A stretch of DNA of 64,000 nt from Nitrososphaerota archaeon (GTDB lineage: Archaea; Thermoproteota; Nitrososphaeria; Nitrososphaerales; Nitrosopumilaceae). The stretch spans positions 124,001 through 188,000 of the forward strand of contig JAJPGU010000010.1 of NCBI GenBank assembly GCA_021325615.1, in the 5' to 3' direction. Positions 27,120-36,360 of the stretch are shown one piece after another. The notes beneath the pieces were generated by a model. That model was given only the letters and a program-made list of their open reading frames with translations. It ran no database searches and was not told where the DNA came from. The number at the start of each line of letters is the position of its first letter. The stretch's first letter is position 1. The translations under genes and the position numbers were made by a program.

Positions 27120-28784
27120 ATGGAACTAATACAGATATCCAATCTAAAGACCCCTACGATGGGGAAGCGATCCACCATAAGATTCACCCAAAGCATCTGC
27201 CCTGACTGCAACATGATCCTCGATGCGGAAGTATTTGAGAGGGACGGCAAGGTATTCATGACCAAGACCTGCCCAACACACGGCGAGTGCGAGGAACTCT
27301 ACTTTGGATCATATGAGATGTACAGGAAGTTCAGCACCTACTGGATGGACGGAAAGGGCGCCCATGCACCGAACGTAATGATTGACAAGTGTTCCTGCCC
27401 GAACAACTGCGGCCTGTGTTCCAACCACCTTTCACACAGCGGCCTTGCAAACATGATAGTAACAAACAGATGCGATCTTACCTGCTGGTACTGCTTCTTC
27501 TATGTGAAGAAGGGGCTCGAGGGCGCGTACATGTACGAGCCGACCCGGGACCAGGTGCGTGCAATGATGAAGACACTCAAGGCGGAAAGGCCTATTCCGG
27601 GCAACTCGATCCAGATTACCGGAGGAGAGCCGATGCTCAGAGAGGACATCAGCGAAGTTATCAAGATAATGAAGGAGGAGGGCGTAGACCACATACAGAT
27701 GAACACGAACGGCATCAGGTTTGCGCTCGACCCGGAGGCAATGCGCGAGGTGCGACTTGCCGGAGTAAACAACCTGTACCTTAGCTTTGACGGCGTAACC
27801 CCAAGAACAAACCCGAAGAACCATTGGGAGATTCCATATGCGCTAGAGAGCGCCAGAAAGACCGGGACGACAGTAGTCTTTGTACCTACAGTTATCAAGT
27901 CAATCAACGACCACGAGCTTGGCGGCATAATCAGGTATGCCCAAAAGAACCTCGATGTCGTACACGCGGTAAACTTCCAGCCCGTATCGCTGACAGGAAG
28001 AATGGGCAAGAAGGAGCGCGAAAAGTACAGAATTACAATACCAGACTGCATCCAGAGGATCGAGGAGCAGACAGGAGCCGAGGTAACAGTAGACGACTGG
28101 TTCCCGGTGCCAAGCTGCATGCCGCTGACAAACGTCATTGAGGCATTCTCAAGCAAGCCAAAGTACGAGCTTTCAATCCACTTTGCCTGCGGTGCAGGGA
28201 CCTATATCTTCGAGGACCAGGAGACCAAGAAGTTTGTCCCGCTCACCAAGTTTGCAGACATTCAGGGAATGCTAGAGCTCTTCGAGGACAAGGCCGAGGA
28301 GATTCGCTCCGGAAAGAACAAGTACTTTACAATGCTGGAGGTCGTACGAAAGCTCTCAAGCTTTGTAGACAGGAAGAAGCAGCCGGCTGGACTTGACCTG
28401 GCCAAGATGTTTGGCAACATACTCATGAAGAGGTCATTTGATTCCGTGGGCTCATGGCATGTAAAGGGCCTGTTCCTTGGAATGATGCACTTCCAGGACA
28501 AGTACAACGAGGACCTTGAGAGGCTGCAGAGGTGTGACATACACTACCTTACACCAGACCTTAGAATCATACCCTTCTGCGCGTTCAACGTAATCCCAGA
28601 GTGGTACAGGGACAGAATCCAGAAGAAGTACTCCACTACAGTAGAGGAATGGGAGCAGCGAGTGGGAGCCAAGCTGGAAGACGGGCTATACAGGGGAATC
28701 ATGAGAAGGGGTTCAGGCGACGAGCTTGCCGCAGGATGTGCAAAGAGCGCGATGTTCCACGAGGCATCGCAGGCTCTGATGTAG
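27120..28784 (+). CDS. tes: Radical SAM tetraether lipid synthase (Tes / MJ0619-like)
   Basis: The 554-residue enzyme joins two archaeol-type lipids tail to tail to make membrane-spanning tetraethers. The radical SAM cluster motif is C118-x3-C122-x2-C125 (NRCDLTCWYC). Upstream cysteines (C27, C30, C51, C57, C91, C93, C97, C100) match the extra metal sites of Tes. Conserved stretches are GNSIQITGGEPMLR, NTNGIRFALDPE, LSFDGVTPRTNPKNHWEIPY and VNFQPVSLTGRM. They agree closely with what I recall of the M. jannaschii enzyme. All Nitrososphaerota make tetraether lipids, so the role fits. Confidence 0.87.
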   Translation: MELIQISNLKTPTMGKRSTIRFTQSICPDCNMILDAEVFERDGKVFMTKTCPTHGECEELYFGSYEMYRKFSTYWMDGKGAHAPNVMIDKCSCPNNCGLCSNHLSHSGLANMIVTNRCDLTCWYCFFYVKKGLEGAYMYEPTRDQVRAMMKTLKAERPIPGNSIQITGGEPMLREDISEVIKIMKEEGVDHIQMNTNGIRFALDPEAMREVRLAGVNNLYLSFDGVTPRTNPKNHWEIPYALESARKTGTTVVFVPTVIKSINDHELGGIIRYAQKNLDVVHAVNFQPVSLTGRMGKKEREKYRITIPDCIQRIEEQTGAEVTVDDWFPVPSCMPLTNVIEAFSSKPKYELSIHFACGAGTYIFEDQETKKFVPLTKFADIQGMLELFEDKAEEIRSGKNKYFTMLEVVRKLSSFVDRKKQPAGLDLAKMFGNILMKRSFDSVGSWHVKGLFLGMMHFQDKYNEDLERLQRCDIHYLTPDLRIIPFCAFNVIPEWYRDRIQKKYSTTVEEWEQRVGAKLEDGLYRGIMRRGSGDELAAGCAKSAMFHEASQALM

Positions 28785-28854
28785 TCCTCCCCAAACAAAT
28801 TTTCCAAAAAAAATTTCATTGACAAAATCACTTTTATAGTCAGACCAGTCTTTC

Positions 28855-30087
28855 TTGCATACGACCAGTCCAAAAATCAGATATTCCTCGATTTCTGAAA
28901 TTTTAACACTGAGATACTCGCCGCAGGGCAGGCCGCCCCTAAGGCCCCTGTCACACCGCGATTTTGTACCGACCAACACCGAGGACGTGATAACCTCGGT
29001 CCTTGGCATGATCCGGGAGACGCTGGAATCAAAGAAGAGGCGCCTTGGTTTCAAGAGCGTCTGCATGTCCCTCAGCGCGGGAATAGACTCGGGCCTTACG
29101 CTTGTAATGATAAAAAAGTTCCTCCCCGGGGTAAAGGTAAAGTGCTTCTCCATGGGCTTTGGCGACAAGGACGACGAGACGGAGAGGGCGCGCGAGATCG
29201 CCGAAGCCTATGACTGCGACTTTTACGGCATTGAAAAGAGGGACATCCTGTCGGACCTTCCAAGGCTGGTCTCAATTGTAAGGGAGCCTCGCTGGAACCT
29301 TTACCACTACTACCTGATGGAGGAGGCAAGGAAGGAATCGGATGTCTTTTTTGCGGGCGACGGAGGCGACGAGCTTTTCGGCGGTTACACGTTCCGGTAC
29401 AAAAAATTCCTGTCGCTTCTTCCCAGGGGGGGAGGCTGGCGGGAGCGCGCAAAACTTTACCTCTCATGCCATGAGAGGGACTGGGTGCCAGACCAGGAAA
29501 AGATGTTTGGCAGCAGGGTAAGGTTCTCCTGGGACAGGATATACAGGATCTTCAAGCCTTATTTTGACAATCGGCTTGACGCCCTTGACCAGGTGTTCCT
29601 TGCAGACTTCAACGGCAAGCTGCTGTACGACTGGCTTCCCGCCAACAAGGCCTTTGGCAGGGCCCTTAGGCTCAACATAGAGTCGATATTCCTCAACCGC
29701 AAGATGATAAAGTTTGCAACCCACGTCCCGTGGCAGATGAAGTACGATCCTGCCGAGGGAAGGGGCAAGCTTGTATTGCACTCGATCCTTTCCACGCACA
29801 AGGGGTTCGAGGACCTCAAGCCGGTAAAGAAGGGGTTCTCGGTCAACTTGGACTCGCTCTGGGAAAGGAGCAGCAGGGAGATTGTGACGAGGTACGTAAA
29901 CGAGGACTCGTCGGTAGTAAAGGAAAAAATAATCAGCGGCAAGTGGATTGAAGGCGCATACAGGAAACTCGAGGGCGACAGCGAGACCCGCCTGCGATAC
30001 CTCAACAAACTGCTGGGCGTCCTGGCACTGGAGGTCTGGTTCAAGCTCTTTGTCTCAAAGGAACTGAAAAGGAGCGACAAGCTCTAA
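28855..30087 (+). CDS. Asparagine-synthetase-like amidotransferase lacking the glutaminase domain
   Basis: The 410-residue protein has only the ATP-pyrophosphatase half of AsnB: the P-loop variant LSAGIDSG (73-80) and GDGGDELFGG (168-177). No N-terminal Cys-glutaminase domain is present, so ammonia must come from solution or a partner. At the head of a glycan gene cluster it may amidate a uronic acid rather than aspartate. The TTG at 28855 lies about 25 bases after a TATA-like TTTTATAG. The role is inference from context. Confidence 0.82.
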   Translation: MHTTSPKIRYSSISEILTLRYSPQGRPPLRPLSHRDFVPTNTEDVITSVLGMIRETLESKKRRLGFKSVCMSLSAGIDSGLTLVMIKKFLPGVKVKCFSMGFGDKDDETERAREIAEAYDCDFYGIEKRDILSDLPRLVSIVREPRWNLYHYYLMEEARKESDVFFAGDGGDELFGGYTFRYKKFLSLLPRGGGWRERAKLYLSCHERDWVPDQEKMFGSRVRFSWDRIYRIFKPYFDNRLDALDQVFLADFNGKLLYDWLPANKAFGRALRLNIESIFLNRKMIKFATHVPWQMKYDPAEGRGKLVLHSILSTHKGFEDLKPVKKGFSVNLDSLWERSSREIVTRYVNEDSSVVKEKIISGKWIEGAYRKLEGDSETRLRYLNKLLGVLALEVWFKLFVSKELKRSDKL

Positions 30088-30169
30088 GATTGGATCCTTG
30101 ACGGAATAGAAGACCTGCCGACCTCTTTCATAAAAACGCCTTATATTGGCCGCCCTGCGAGTTCAGAAT

Positions 30170-31030
30170 GTGAGCGACAACCCGAGGTCATACTGGGCCC
30201 TCCTGACTGTAAAGAACGGCGAATCCACCATTAAAAAGTCCGTGGAATCAATCATCAGGCAGTCAGCAAGGCCCTCCCTTATTTGCGTGGTTGACGACGG
30301 GTCCGGCGACGCTACTCCGAAATTACTTGAGGAGCTAGTAAGGGAATACGGGAATCTTGTGCACGTAATCACTCTGCCCGACAAGGGGTATGACAGCAGG
30401 AGGATTGTCCACAACTGGAACGCCGCCTGCGAATACGTGCGGGACTCGAAAAAGGAATACTCGTACATGCTGATATCAAGCGACGACATTGTCTTTCCTG
30501 AGAATTATGTGGAACGGCTGGTCTCTGAAATGGAAGAAGACCAGGACCTTGTCATCATTTCTGGAAGCAGGGGGCTGCAGCAGTCCGACTACATGTCGCT
30601 TCCCGAGGGCGCGGGCCGCATGATCCGGATGGACTTTTTCAAGAAGATTGGGGGCAGGCATCCGCCGTACTACGGTTACGAGCCGTGGATCCTCTACAAG
30701 GCCCTCCAGATGGGCTACAAGGTAAGGAAGGTGGAGGACGTACGATACGATCACCTCCGCACCTTTGGGGTGGGACACAAGTTCGTGGAATACGGGCCTG
30801 CGATGCGGTGTCTTGGGTACCACCCGCTCTTTGTGCTGGCAAGGGTCCTGCGTAATATCGTGACAGGCAAGGCCGGAATCTCAAAGGGCGCAAGCCTGAG
30901 GATGCTGCTTGACTACCTTTTTGAAGGCAGGTGGAAAGGTGACCCCTACTTCCACTACTATGAACCGGAACTGCGGGGTTTTGTGAGGTCGCTTCAGAAA
31001 AAGAGGCTGCTGTCAAGAATCGGGGAATAG
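30170..31030 (+). CDS. Family 2 glycosyltransferase
   Basis: The 286-residue GT-A enzyme shows ALLTVKNGESTIKKSVESI, the nucleotide-binding VDDGSGD (41-47) and a second acidic motif SSDDIVFPENY. The start is GTG at 30170, about 26 bases after a TATA-like TTATATT; the earlier TTG lies inside that box. It probably transfers a sugar to a lipid-linked or protein-linked glycan on the cytoplasmic face. No membrane helix is evident. Confidence 0.88.
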   Translation: MSDNPRSYWALLTVKNGESTIKKSVESIIRQSARPSLICVVDDGSGDATPKLLEELVREYGNLVHVITLPDKGYDSRRIVHNWNAACEYVRDSKKEYSYMLISSDDIVFPENYVERLVSEMEEDQDLVIISGSRGLQQSDYMSLPEGAGRMIRMDFFKKIGGRHPPYYGYEPWILYKALQMGYKVRKVEDVRYDHLRTFGVGHKFVEYGPAMRCLGYHPLFVLARVLRNIVTGKAGISKGASLRMLLDYLFEGRWKGDPYFHYYEPELRGFVRSLQKKRLLSRIGE

Positions 31031-31081
31031 CCAGTAGTGCCGGACCTGCAGCCAAACTCTGGCCGCTGTCAGTCTGAAGAA

Positions 31082-32023
31082 CTAGTTTTTGGCAGACTGG
31101 AACCAGTTGATGTACCTGCGGACGCTCTCTTCCAGCGTGTATTTTGGCTCGTAGCCAAGCGTCCTCTTTGCCTTGTCATATGAGAAGCGCATGCGGCGTA
31201 TGTCCCCGGGCAGGGCGTTTCCTGCGGTGGGTTTTACGTCCTTGTTTAGTATCTTGCAGATTAGCTGGTAGACCTCCATGATTGAGGTCTCCTTATTGGT
31301 GGACAGGTTGAATACCTCGCCTGCCGCGTTGTTGGATTTTGCTCCGAGGATGAGGCCGTTGACCACGTCCTTGACGTACGTGAAATCCCTTGTCTGCTTG
31401 CCGTCCCAGTGGATGGTCGGTACCCTGTTGTTGAGCAGGAGTTGTACAAACTCGGGTATTACGGGGTGCCAGCCTAGCTTCTCGTTTATCTTCTGCCTCT
31501 CGCCAAAGATTGTGGCAAGGCGGAAGGTGACAAAGTACAGCCCGTGAATCTTGTGGAATATCCTGCCATAATGCTCGCCTATCAGCTTGTTTGCGTCGTA
31601 TGGCGTAAAGGGGTCGTCCCTGAAGGATTCGTCGACTGGAACGGATGGCGGATTCCCGTAGATTCCCGTGTTGCTGGTGTATACCACCTTGGAGTTCTTT
31701 TTCCTTGCAAATTCCAGCATGTTCAGCATCCCTTTCACGTTTACCTCCATGTTCCTCATCGGGTCTTGTATGCTAAAGGAGCGGGGATGTGTTGCAAGGT
31801 GGAATATCACATCCGGATCGAGGGAATGCAGTGATGACCAGTCGGTGTCCACTATGTCCTTGTTGACAAGCTTGACCTTGTCGCCGCCTATTTCCTTGAC
31901 GTTCCGGTCAGAACTGTTGCTAAAATCGTCTACAATCGTAATCTCGGCCCCGTCCTGCAGGAGAGCTTCGACAAGGTGGGATCCTACAAAACCAGCTCCG
32001 CCGGTAATCATAACTTTTTGCAT
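31082..32023 (-). CDS. NAD-dependent sugar-nucleotide epimerase/dehydratase
   Basis: The 313-residue extended SDR has the Rossmann motif GGAGFVGS (8-15) and catalytic Y142-x3-K146 (YDANK), with TSNTGIYG before it. It is like UDP-glucose 4-epimerase or dTDP-glucose dehydratase-related proteins. The substrate is not resolved. It is divergent from a second epimerase gene at 32170. Confidence 0.88.
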   Translation of the reverse strand: MQKVMITGGAGFVGSHLVEALLQDGAEITIVDDFSNSSDRNVKEIGGDKVKLVNKDIVDTDWSSLHSLDPDVIFHLATHPRSFSIQDPMRNMEVNVKGMLNMLEFARKKNSKVVYTSNTGIYGNPPSVPVDESFRDDPFTPYDANKLIGEHYGRIFHKIHGLYFVTFRLATIFGERQKINEKLGWHPVIPEFVQLLLNNRVPTIHWDGKQTRDFTYVKDVVNGLILGAKSNNAAGEVFNLSTNKETSIMEVYQLICKILNKDVKPTAGNALPGDIRRMRFSYDKAKRTLGYEPKYTLEESVRRYINWFQSAKN

Positions 32024-32169
32024 GATTCATCATGCGTTTCCTTTATGTCCTAATTAAACCATGTCTAGAAAAGCTTGACATTTGTGGATTTTTCAGATCC
32101 GGAAATTTTGAAACCGGCCTGAATCTTGGAAGCAACAATTTTTTAACTGCAGCTTTTCATTATCAGGAT

Positions 32170-33057
32170 ATGAAAATTCTCATACTTGGCTCTGAGGGCT
32201 TTGTGGGCCGGAACCTTGTAAGCGGGCTTCGCGGGACCCACCAGGTCATAACGGCAGACATGGTGGAAGGGAACCATAACGAGGATTACAGGCAGTTCAA
32301 CATAATGGATTATGACAGCGTGGACAGGACAGTAAAGGACGCTGACGTCGTCATCAACCTTGTGGCGCACACGCTTGTTTCCTCATTCACGGAGGTGATC
32401 GAGAATGCCAAGACCAACATAATCGGGCTGCTGAACGTCCTTGAGGCCTGCAAGAAGAACAACATCAAGAAAGTCATATTCACATCGGCGTCCTCGATTA
32501 TCGGGGAACCTAGGGAGTTCAGGGTTTCTGAGAAGCATGACGTCACACCGAAGACGGCCTATGGGATAACCAAGATGGCCTCAGAGCATTACCTGCGCCT
32601 TTACCGCGAGATGCACGGGATTACGTATGTTATTTTCAGGTTTTTCAACATTTACGGGCCGCACCAGAGGAACGGCCTAATACCGTCGCTTTACTCAAGG
32701 ATAACAACGAACCAGCCGGTTACAATTTTTGGCAAGGGCGACCAGGTTAGGGACTACGTGTACATAGGGGACATCGTGCCCTTTTTTGAAAAGGCCGTTT
32801 CAACAAGCGCCGGCGACAACATGACATTCAACATGGGAACCGGCAAGGGTGCCACAATTATGGAGGTGTTGGACCACTTTTCAAAAATACTCAAGACGGC
32901 GCCTGCGATAGACTTCAAGCCCGTAAGGCCTGGAGAGATAGGGAACTTTGTGGCAGACACGACCCTCCTAAAGTCAAGGTTCGGCTCCCTGCCAGAGACA
33001 GGCATTGAAAAGGGCTTGGAAAATACCATTCAGTGGCTCAAGAACAACAAGATCTGA
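32170..33057 (+). CDS. NAD-dependent sugar-nucleotide epimerase (second copy type)
   Basis: The 295-residue extended SDR has GSEGFVGRN (7-15) and catalytic Y131-x3-K135 (YGITK). The N-terminal extension in the longer frame is rejected: ATG 32170 lies about 27 bases after a TATA-like TTTTTTAA and starts directly at the Rossmann strand. It is related to but clearly distinct from the divergent neighbour. It probably supplies an activated sugar for the cluster. Confidence 0.88.
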   Translation: MKILILGSEGFVGRNLVSGLRGTHQVITADMVEGNHNEDYRQFNIMDYDSVDRTVKDADVVINLVAHTLVSSFTEVIENAKTNIIGLLNVLEACKKNNIKKVIFTSASSIIGEPREFRVSEKHDVTPKTAYGITKMASEHYLRLYREMHGITYVIFRFFNIYGPHQRNGLIPSLYSRITTNQPVTIFGKGDQVRDYVYIGDIVPFFEKAVSTSAGDNMTFNMGTGKGATIMEVLDHFSKILKTAPAIDFKPVRPGEIGNFVADTTLLKSRFGSLPETGIEKGLENTIQWLKNNKI

Positions 33058-33112
33058 GGACAAACCGTCTGACGTGCTGGATGCCTTGTTGTCGTGCTGT
33101 GGCTGGGGGCGG

Positions 33113-33784
33113 TCAGTGACCCGGGGATTTCTTTTCCTTCTTGAAGTAGATCTTCTTGACCGTCCTTCCCCGTATCTCCAGCCTTCCTACGACCCGTGCC
33201 GGTGTACCAAAGGCGATGGAGTAAGGCGGGATGTCGGAACTTACCAGCGAGTGGGATCCTATGATCGAGCATTTGCCTATCTTTGATCCCATGGCAACAA
33301 CCGAGTAGGGGCCGATGTAACAGCAGCTTCCGACAGTCGTGTCCTTTTTCTCATATGGGGCCTTGCCGCCGGATACTGCCCAGTCCACGGTGTTATGTGT
33401 GTAAATCTGCACTCCTGTGCTGATGCTGCAAAAGTCTCCGATGGAAAGCTTGCCGCCGCTCCCGTCAAGTACCGTAAACGGGCCCACCCACGTGTTCCTT
33501 CCTATCTGCACGTTACCAAATACATAGCTCATGTGGTAGATGCTGCTCCCCTTCTTTGCCTTGACAAAGCGCGCCTTCTCCCATCTGTCAAATATGAGCT
33601 CCTCGAGGGGAAGCACCCTGTTCCACTCGTCCTTTTTTTCCCTGCGCAACTTGTCATGCAAAAGTCTGAGTCCCTGCTCCATCTCTGACAAGTCAATTCC
33701 ATCCTTTCTGGATGGAACCTTTTTGGCTGTAGATTTTTTTCTAATGGTTTTCATCCGGAGCGCCTGCGCATAAAGTTTTTTCAC
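33113..33784 (-). CDS. Hexapeptide-repeat acyltransferase
   Basis: The 223-residue protein has a basic helical N-terminus and a left-handed beta-helix of hexapeptide repeats from about residue 85 (VFGNVQIGRNTWVGPFTVLD, IGDFCSIS, VGSCCYIGPYSVVAMGSKIG). It likely O- or N-acetylates a sugar nucleotide. With the neighbouring DegT aminotransferase it fits synthesis of an N-acylated amino sugar. The start could also be the ATG at 33754. Confidence 0.85.
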   Translation of the reverse strand: MKKLYAQALRMKTIRKKSTAKKVPSRKDGIDLSEMEQGLRLLHDKLRREKKDEWNRVLPLEELIFDRWEKARFVKAKKGSSIYHMSYVFGNVQIGRNTWVGPFTVLDGSGGKLSIGDFCSISTGVQIYTHNTVDWAVSGGKAPYEKKDTTVGSCCYIGPYSVVAMGSKIGKCSIIGSHSLVSSDIPPYSIAFGTPARVVGRLEIRGRTVKKIYFKKEKKSPGH

Positions 33785-33830
33785 GTGGGGCTGGGGTTGA
33801 TTGCGGCATGTTGTGGGGCCCTGGCCTGGG

Positions 33831-34922
33831 TCAGCTTGCCATGCAGGACATGATGACGCTGTAGATTCTTTCCTGGTCTTCCACGGTCAGTTGGTTGTGA
33901 AGCGGCAGGGTGAGGGCGTTTTTAAACAAGTTCTCGGAATTCTGGAGGCTCCCTACCCGTTTTGTCTTTGCATATGCGGGCTCTAGGTGAAGGGCATAGG
34001 TTCCAATCTGGCTCTCTATGTTGTTCTCAGCCAGTTTCTGTCTTATCTTGTCCCTCATGCCTTCCCTCTCGACATAGCATGTATAGGACTGGTATGTCTG
34101 CCTTGTTCCTTTCTTGAAATAAGGCGCCCTTACTCCTGCAACCTTTGCAAGCAATTCATCGTATATCCTTGCCCGTTCAGTGCGATCGCTGATTATCTTT
34201 TCAATCTTCTTCATCTGCTGGACTCCTATGGCGCTGAGTATGTTTGAGAGCTTGTAGTTGGTGCCGCTGCCCGCAAACCTGCCCTCCTTCATGCCGAAAT
34301 GCTTGAAGGAATGGCACCTTTCTGCCATCTCGTCATTGTCAGTGGTTATCATTCCCCCCTCTCCTGTGGTTACCACCTTTCTTGGGTGAAAACTGAAACA
34401 TGTAAAGTCGGCAATTTTTCCTACGCGGTCGCTGCCTATCATGCTTCCAAGGCTGCACGCCGCATCCTCAAGCGTAATCAGCCCAAGCTTCTTTGCCGTC
34501 TTGTATACCTCAGGCTCGAGTGGAACGCCACCCCACGATACGGGGATGAAGATGTTCATCTTGTCGTTGTATGCCTTTTCGAGGATCTCGCTTGTCATGT
34601 TCATGCTGTTAATGTCCACGTCAACAAGGACTGGTATTCCGCCTGCAAGTTCCACTGCCTCTGCAGTTGCCGGATAAGTATAATCTGGTATGATGACCTC
34701 CTTTCCCTTTACCCCCACAATCTCAAGTACGGTGTGGAGGGCTGTTGTGCATGATGTCACTGCTATGCCATGCTTTGCCCCTACATAGGATGCAACTGCC
34801 TTCTCAAACTCCTGCGTTACCGGACCCTCGGTAAGGTGCGCGGATTCTAGGACCTTCTTTACGGCGTCATATTCCTCGTTTCCAATATCGGGCCTCATGA
34901 GGAATATTTTTGATTGTTGCAA
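33831..34922 (-). CDS. DegT/DnrJ/EryC1/StrS sugar aminotransferase
   Basis: The 363-residue PLP enzyme aminates a keto sugar nucleotide. Signatures are MRPDIGNEEYDAV, LTEGPVTQEFEKAVA, SCTTALHTVL and the PLP-lysine region FHPRKVVTTGEGGMI. I place the start at TTG 34922, about 25 bases after a minus-strand TATA-like TATTTA (34945-34950). An ATG at 34898 is the alternative and the ATG at 34958 lies upstream of that box. It is adjacent to the hexapeptide acyltransferase on the same strand. Confidence 0.92.
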   Translation of the reverse strand: MQQSKIFLMRPDIGNEEYDAVKKVLESAHLTEGPVTQEFEKAVASYVGAKHGIAVTSCTTALHTVLEIVGVKGKEVIIPDYTYPATAEAVELAGGIPVLVDVDINSMNMTSEILEKAYNDKMNIFIPVSWGGVPLEPEVYKTAKKLGLITLEDAACSLGSMIGSDRVGKIADFTCFSFHPRKVVTTGEGGMITTDNDEMAERCHSFKHFGMKEGRFAGSGTNYKLSNILSAIGVQQMKKIEKIISDRTERARIYDELLAKVAGVRAPYFKKGTRQTYQSYTCYVEREGMRDKIRQKLAENNIESQIGTYALHLEPAYAKTKRVGSLQNSENLFKNALTLPLHNQLTVEDQERIYSVIMSCMAS

Positions 34923-34984
34923 ACATCCCTTTTCACAAGCAAAGTAAATAAAAACCAATAGGAACGTATGGCTGCGTTACCTTT

Positions 34985-36274
34985 CTATCTTTTCAGGGAT
35001 TCGACAATTTTTGAAAGGCTCTTCTCAGCAGAGTGGTTTGAAACTACCCACTCCCTCTCGCTGCGGCCCACGCTCTCGCGCTTCTCGCTGTTGCAGAGGG
35101 CTGTCATGGAAGCAAGGATCTCGTCCTCGGTCCCTGCATCCATCACAGGGGGCCTTGTCTCAAAGAAGGATTTCATCTTCTGCCAGTCAATGTTGATGAG
35201 CAAAGGCTTGCCGCAGGAAAGTGTTTCTATTGTGGTTGTCCCGTAGGCGCCTGTGGGACCGAACTGGTCGAGGACGATGTCCACCGCATTGATGAGTCGT
35301 ATCAGTCTAGGCTTGCTTGCTGCATGGGGGTGGAAGTGTACGTTCTCCACAATGCCAAGCTCCGATGCCATATCTTTTGCCTTCTCAAGGTCAACTCCCC
35401 ATCCCATCATTATGAGAAAAACATCTTTGCGAGCCTTGGCAAGCCTTGCGAACGCGCGAAGGGCCTTGTCACTGCCCTTTACCGCAAAATCCACCCTTGA
35501 CGGCATGAGCATTACGATTTTGTTCCGGGCCCTCTCGGCCACCTTTGGATCAAGAAGGTCGTCCAGCCTCTGATTGGGGAGGGGCCTGTATTTTTCGTGG
35601 TCTATAGGCAGGCTGAAGTTTTGCCAACTTGTAATCCCGAGGCTTCTGAGAATTTCTGGGAGGGTGGGATCATTGTACAGGAAAATGTTGTCGGAGTTCT
35701 GGTAGGCGGATCTCTGCAGCCTGGCCCGTGCCCTCATCGTCCATTTTCTGTCGTCAAGGAACTTTGGAACAAATACAAGGTCTCCTCCGTACGGAATTGA
35801 GGAGTAGGGTACGCCGGCAAGATATGCTAGTGACGGGCCAAGCCCGAAAGCAATAACATAATCATATTCCTTCAGGGAAGTTACCTTTTCCATCTGGGTC
35901 AGCGTGTAGAGGGATTCGAGCATGCTGCCGCCAGAACGTCGCATAGACCTCAGCGTCTGTGCGGGATGGGATATTGCGGCGGAGAGGTTGGTAGACATCT
36001 GCCTTCCCACCGACCAGGTGGGCCTTCCAATATACTTGACAAAGTCAGGCCGTTGGTATCCCTTTTCTTTTTCAAGCGCAATCCAGTAATCGAGAGACTT
36101 TCCCGAAAACTGGCCAATAGGCATCTCAAAATCCACGTCCTCCCAGAGGGGCTGGCTCATGGGGAATACGTCGTCCGGGTCAAGGCCCACCTCTGCCCCG
36201 AAACCCATCCTCCTGAGGCCCTTGGCTATGTTGTATGCATTGTTGGCCAGGTTGTCATAAACGCATATTCGCAA
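34985..36274 (-). CDS. Family 4-type glycosyltransferase (GT-B fold)
   Basis: The 429-residue protein begins MRICVYDNLANNAYNIAKGL and has a GT-B C-terminal half with HPHAASKPRLIRLINAVDIV and GAYGTTTIETLSCGKPL, the donor-binding signature of GT4-like enzymes. It is similar in order and motifs to the divergent gene at 36361, so the pair probably arose by duplication. It acts in surface-glycan assembly. Donor and acceptor are unknown. Confidence 0.87.
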   Translation of the reverse strand: MRICVYDNLANNAYNIAKGLRRMGFGAEVGLDPDDVFPMSQPLWEDVDFEMPIGQFSGKSLDYWIALEKEKGYQRPDFVKYIGRPTWSVGRQMSTNLSAAISHPAQTLRSMRRSGGSMLESLYTLTQMEKVTSLKEYDYVIAFGLGPSLAYLAGVPYSSIPYGGDLVFVPKFLDDRKWTMRARARLQRSAYQNSDNIFLYNDPTLPEILRSLGITSWQNFSLPIDHEKYRPLPNQRLDDLLDPKVAERARNKIVMLMPSRVDFAVKGSDKALRAFARLAKARKDVFLIMMGWGVDLEKAKDMASELGIVENVHFHPHAASKPRLIRLINAVDIVLDQFGPTGAYGTTTIETLSCGKPLLINIDWQKMKSFFETRPPVMDAGTEDEILASMTALCNSEKRESVGRSEREWVVSNHSAEKSLSKIVESLKR

Positions 36275-36360
36275 ATCTAGATGGTTATTTTTGCGGGATT
36301 TAATGAATTTAGCTGCCTGTTAGAATTAATATACGCGGCCATCAAGGTTTAGGGAAATCC

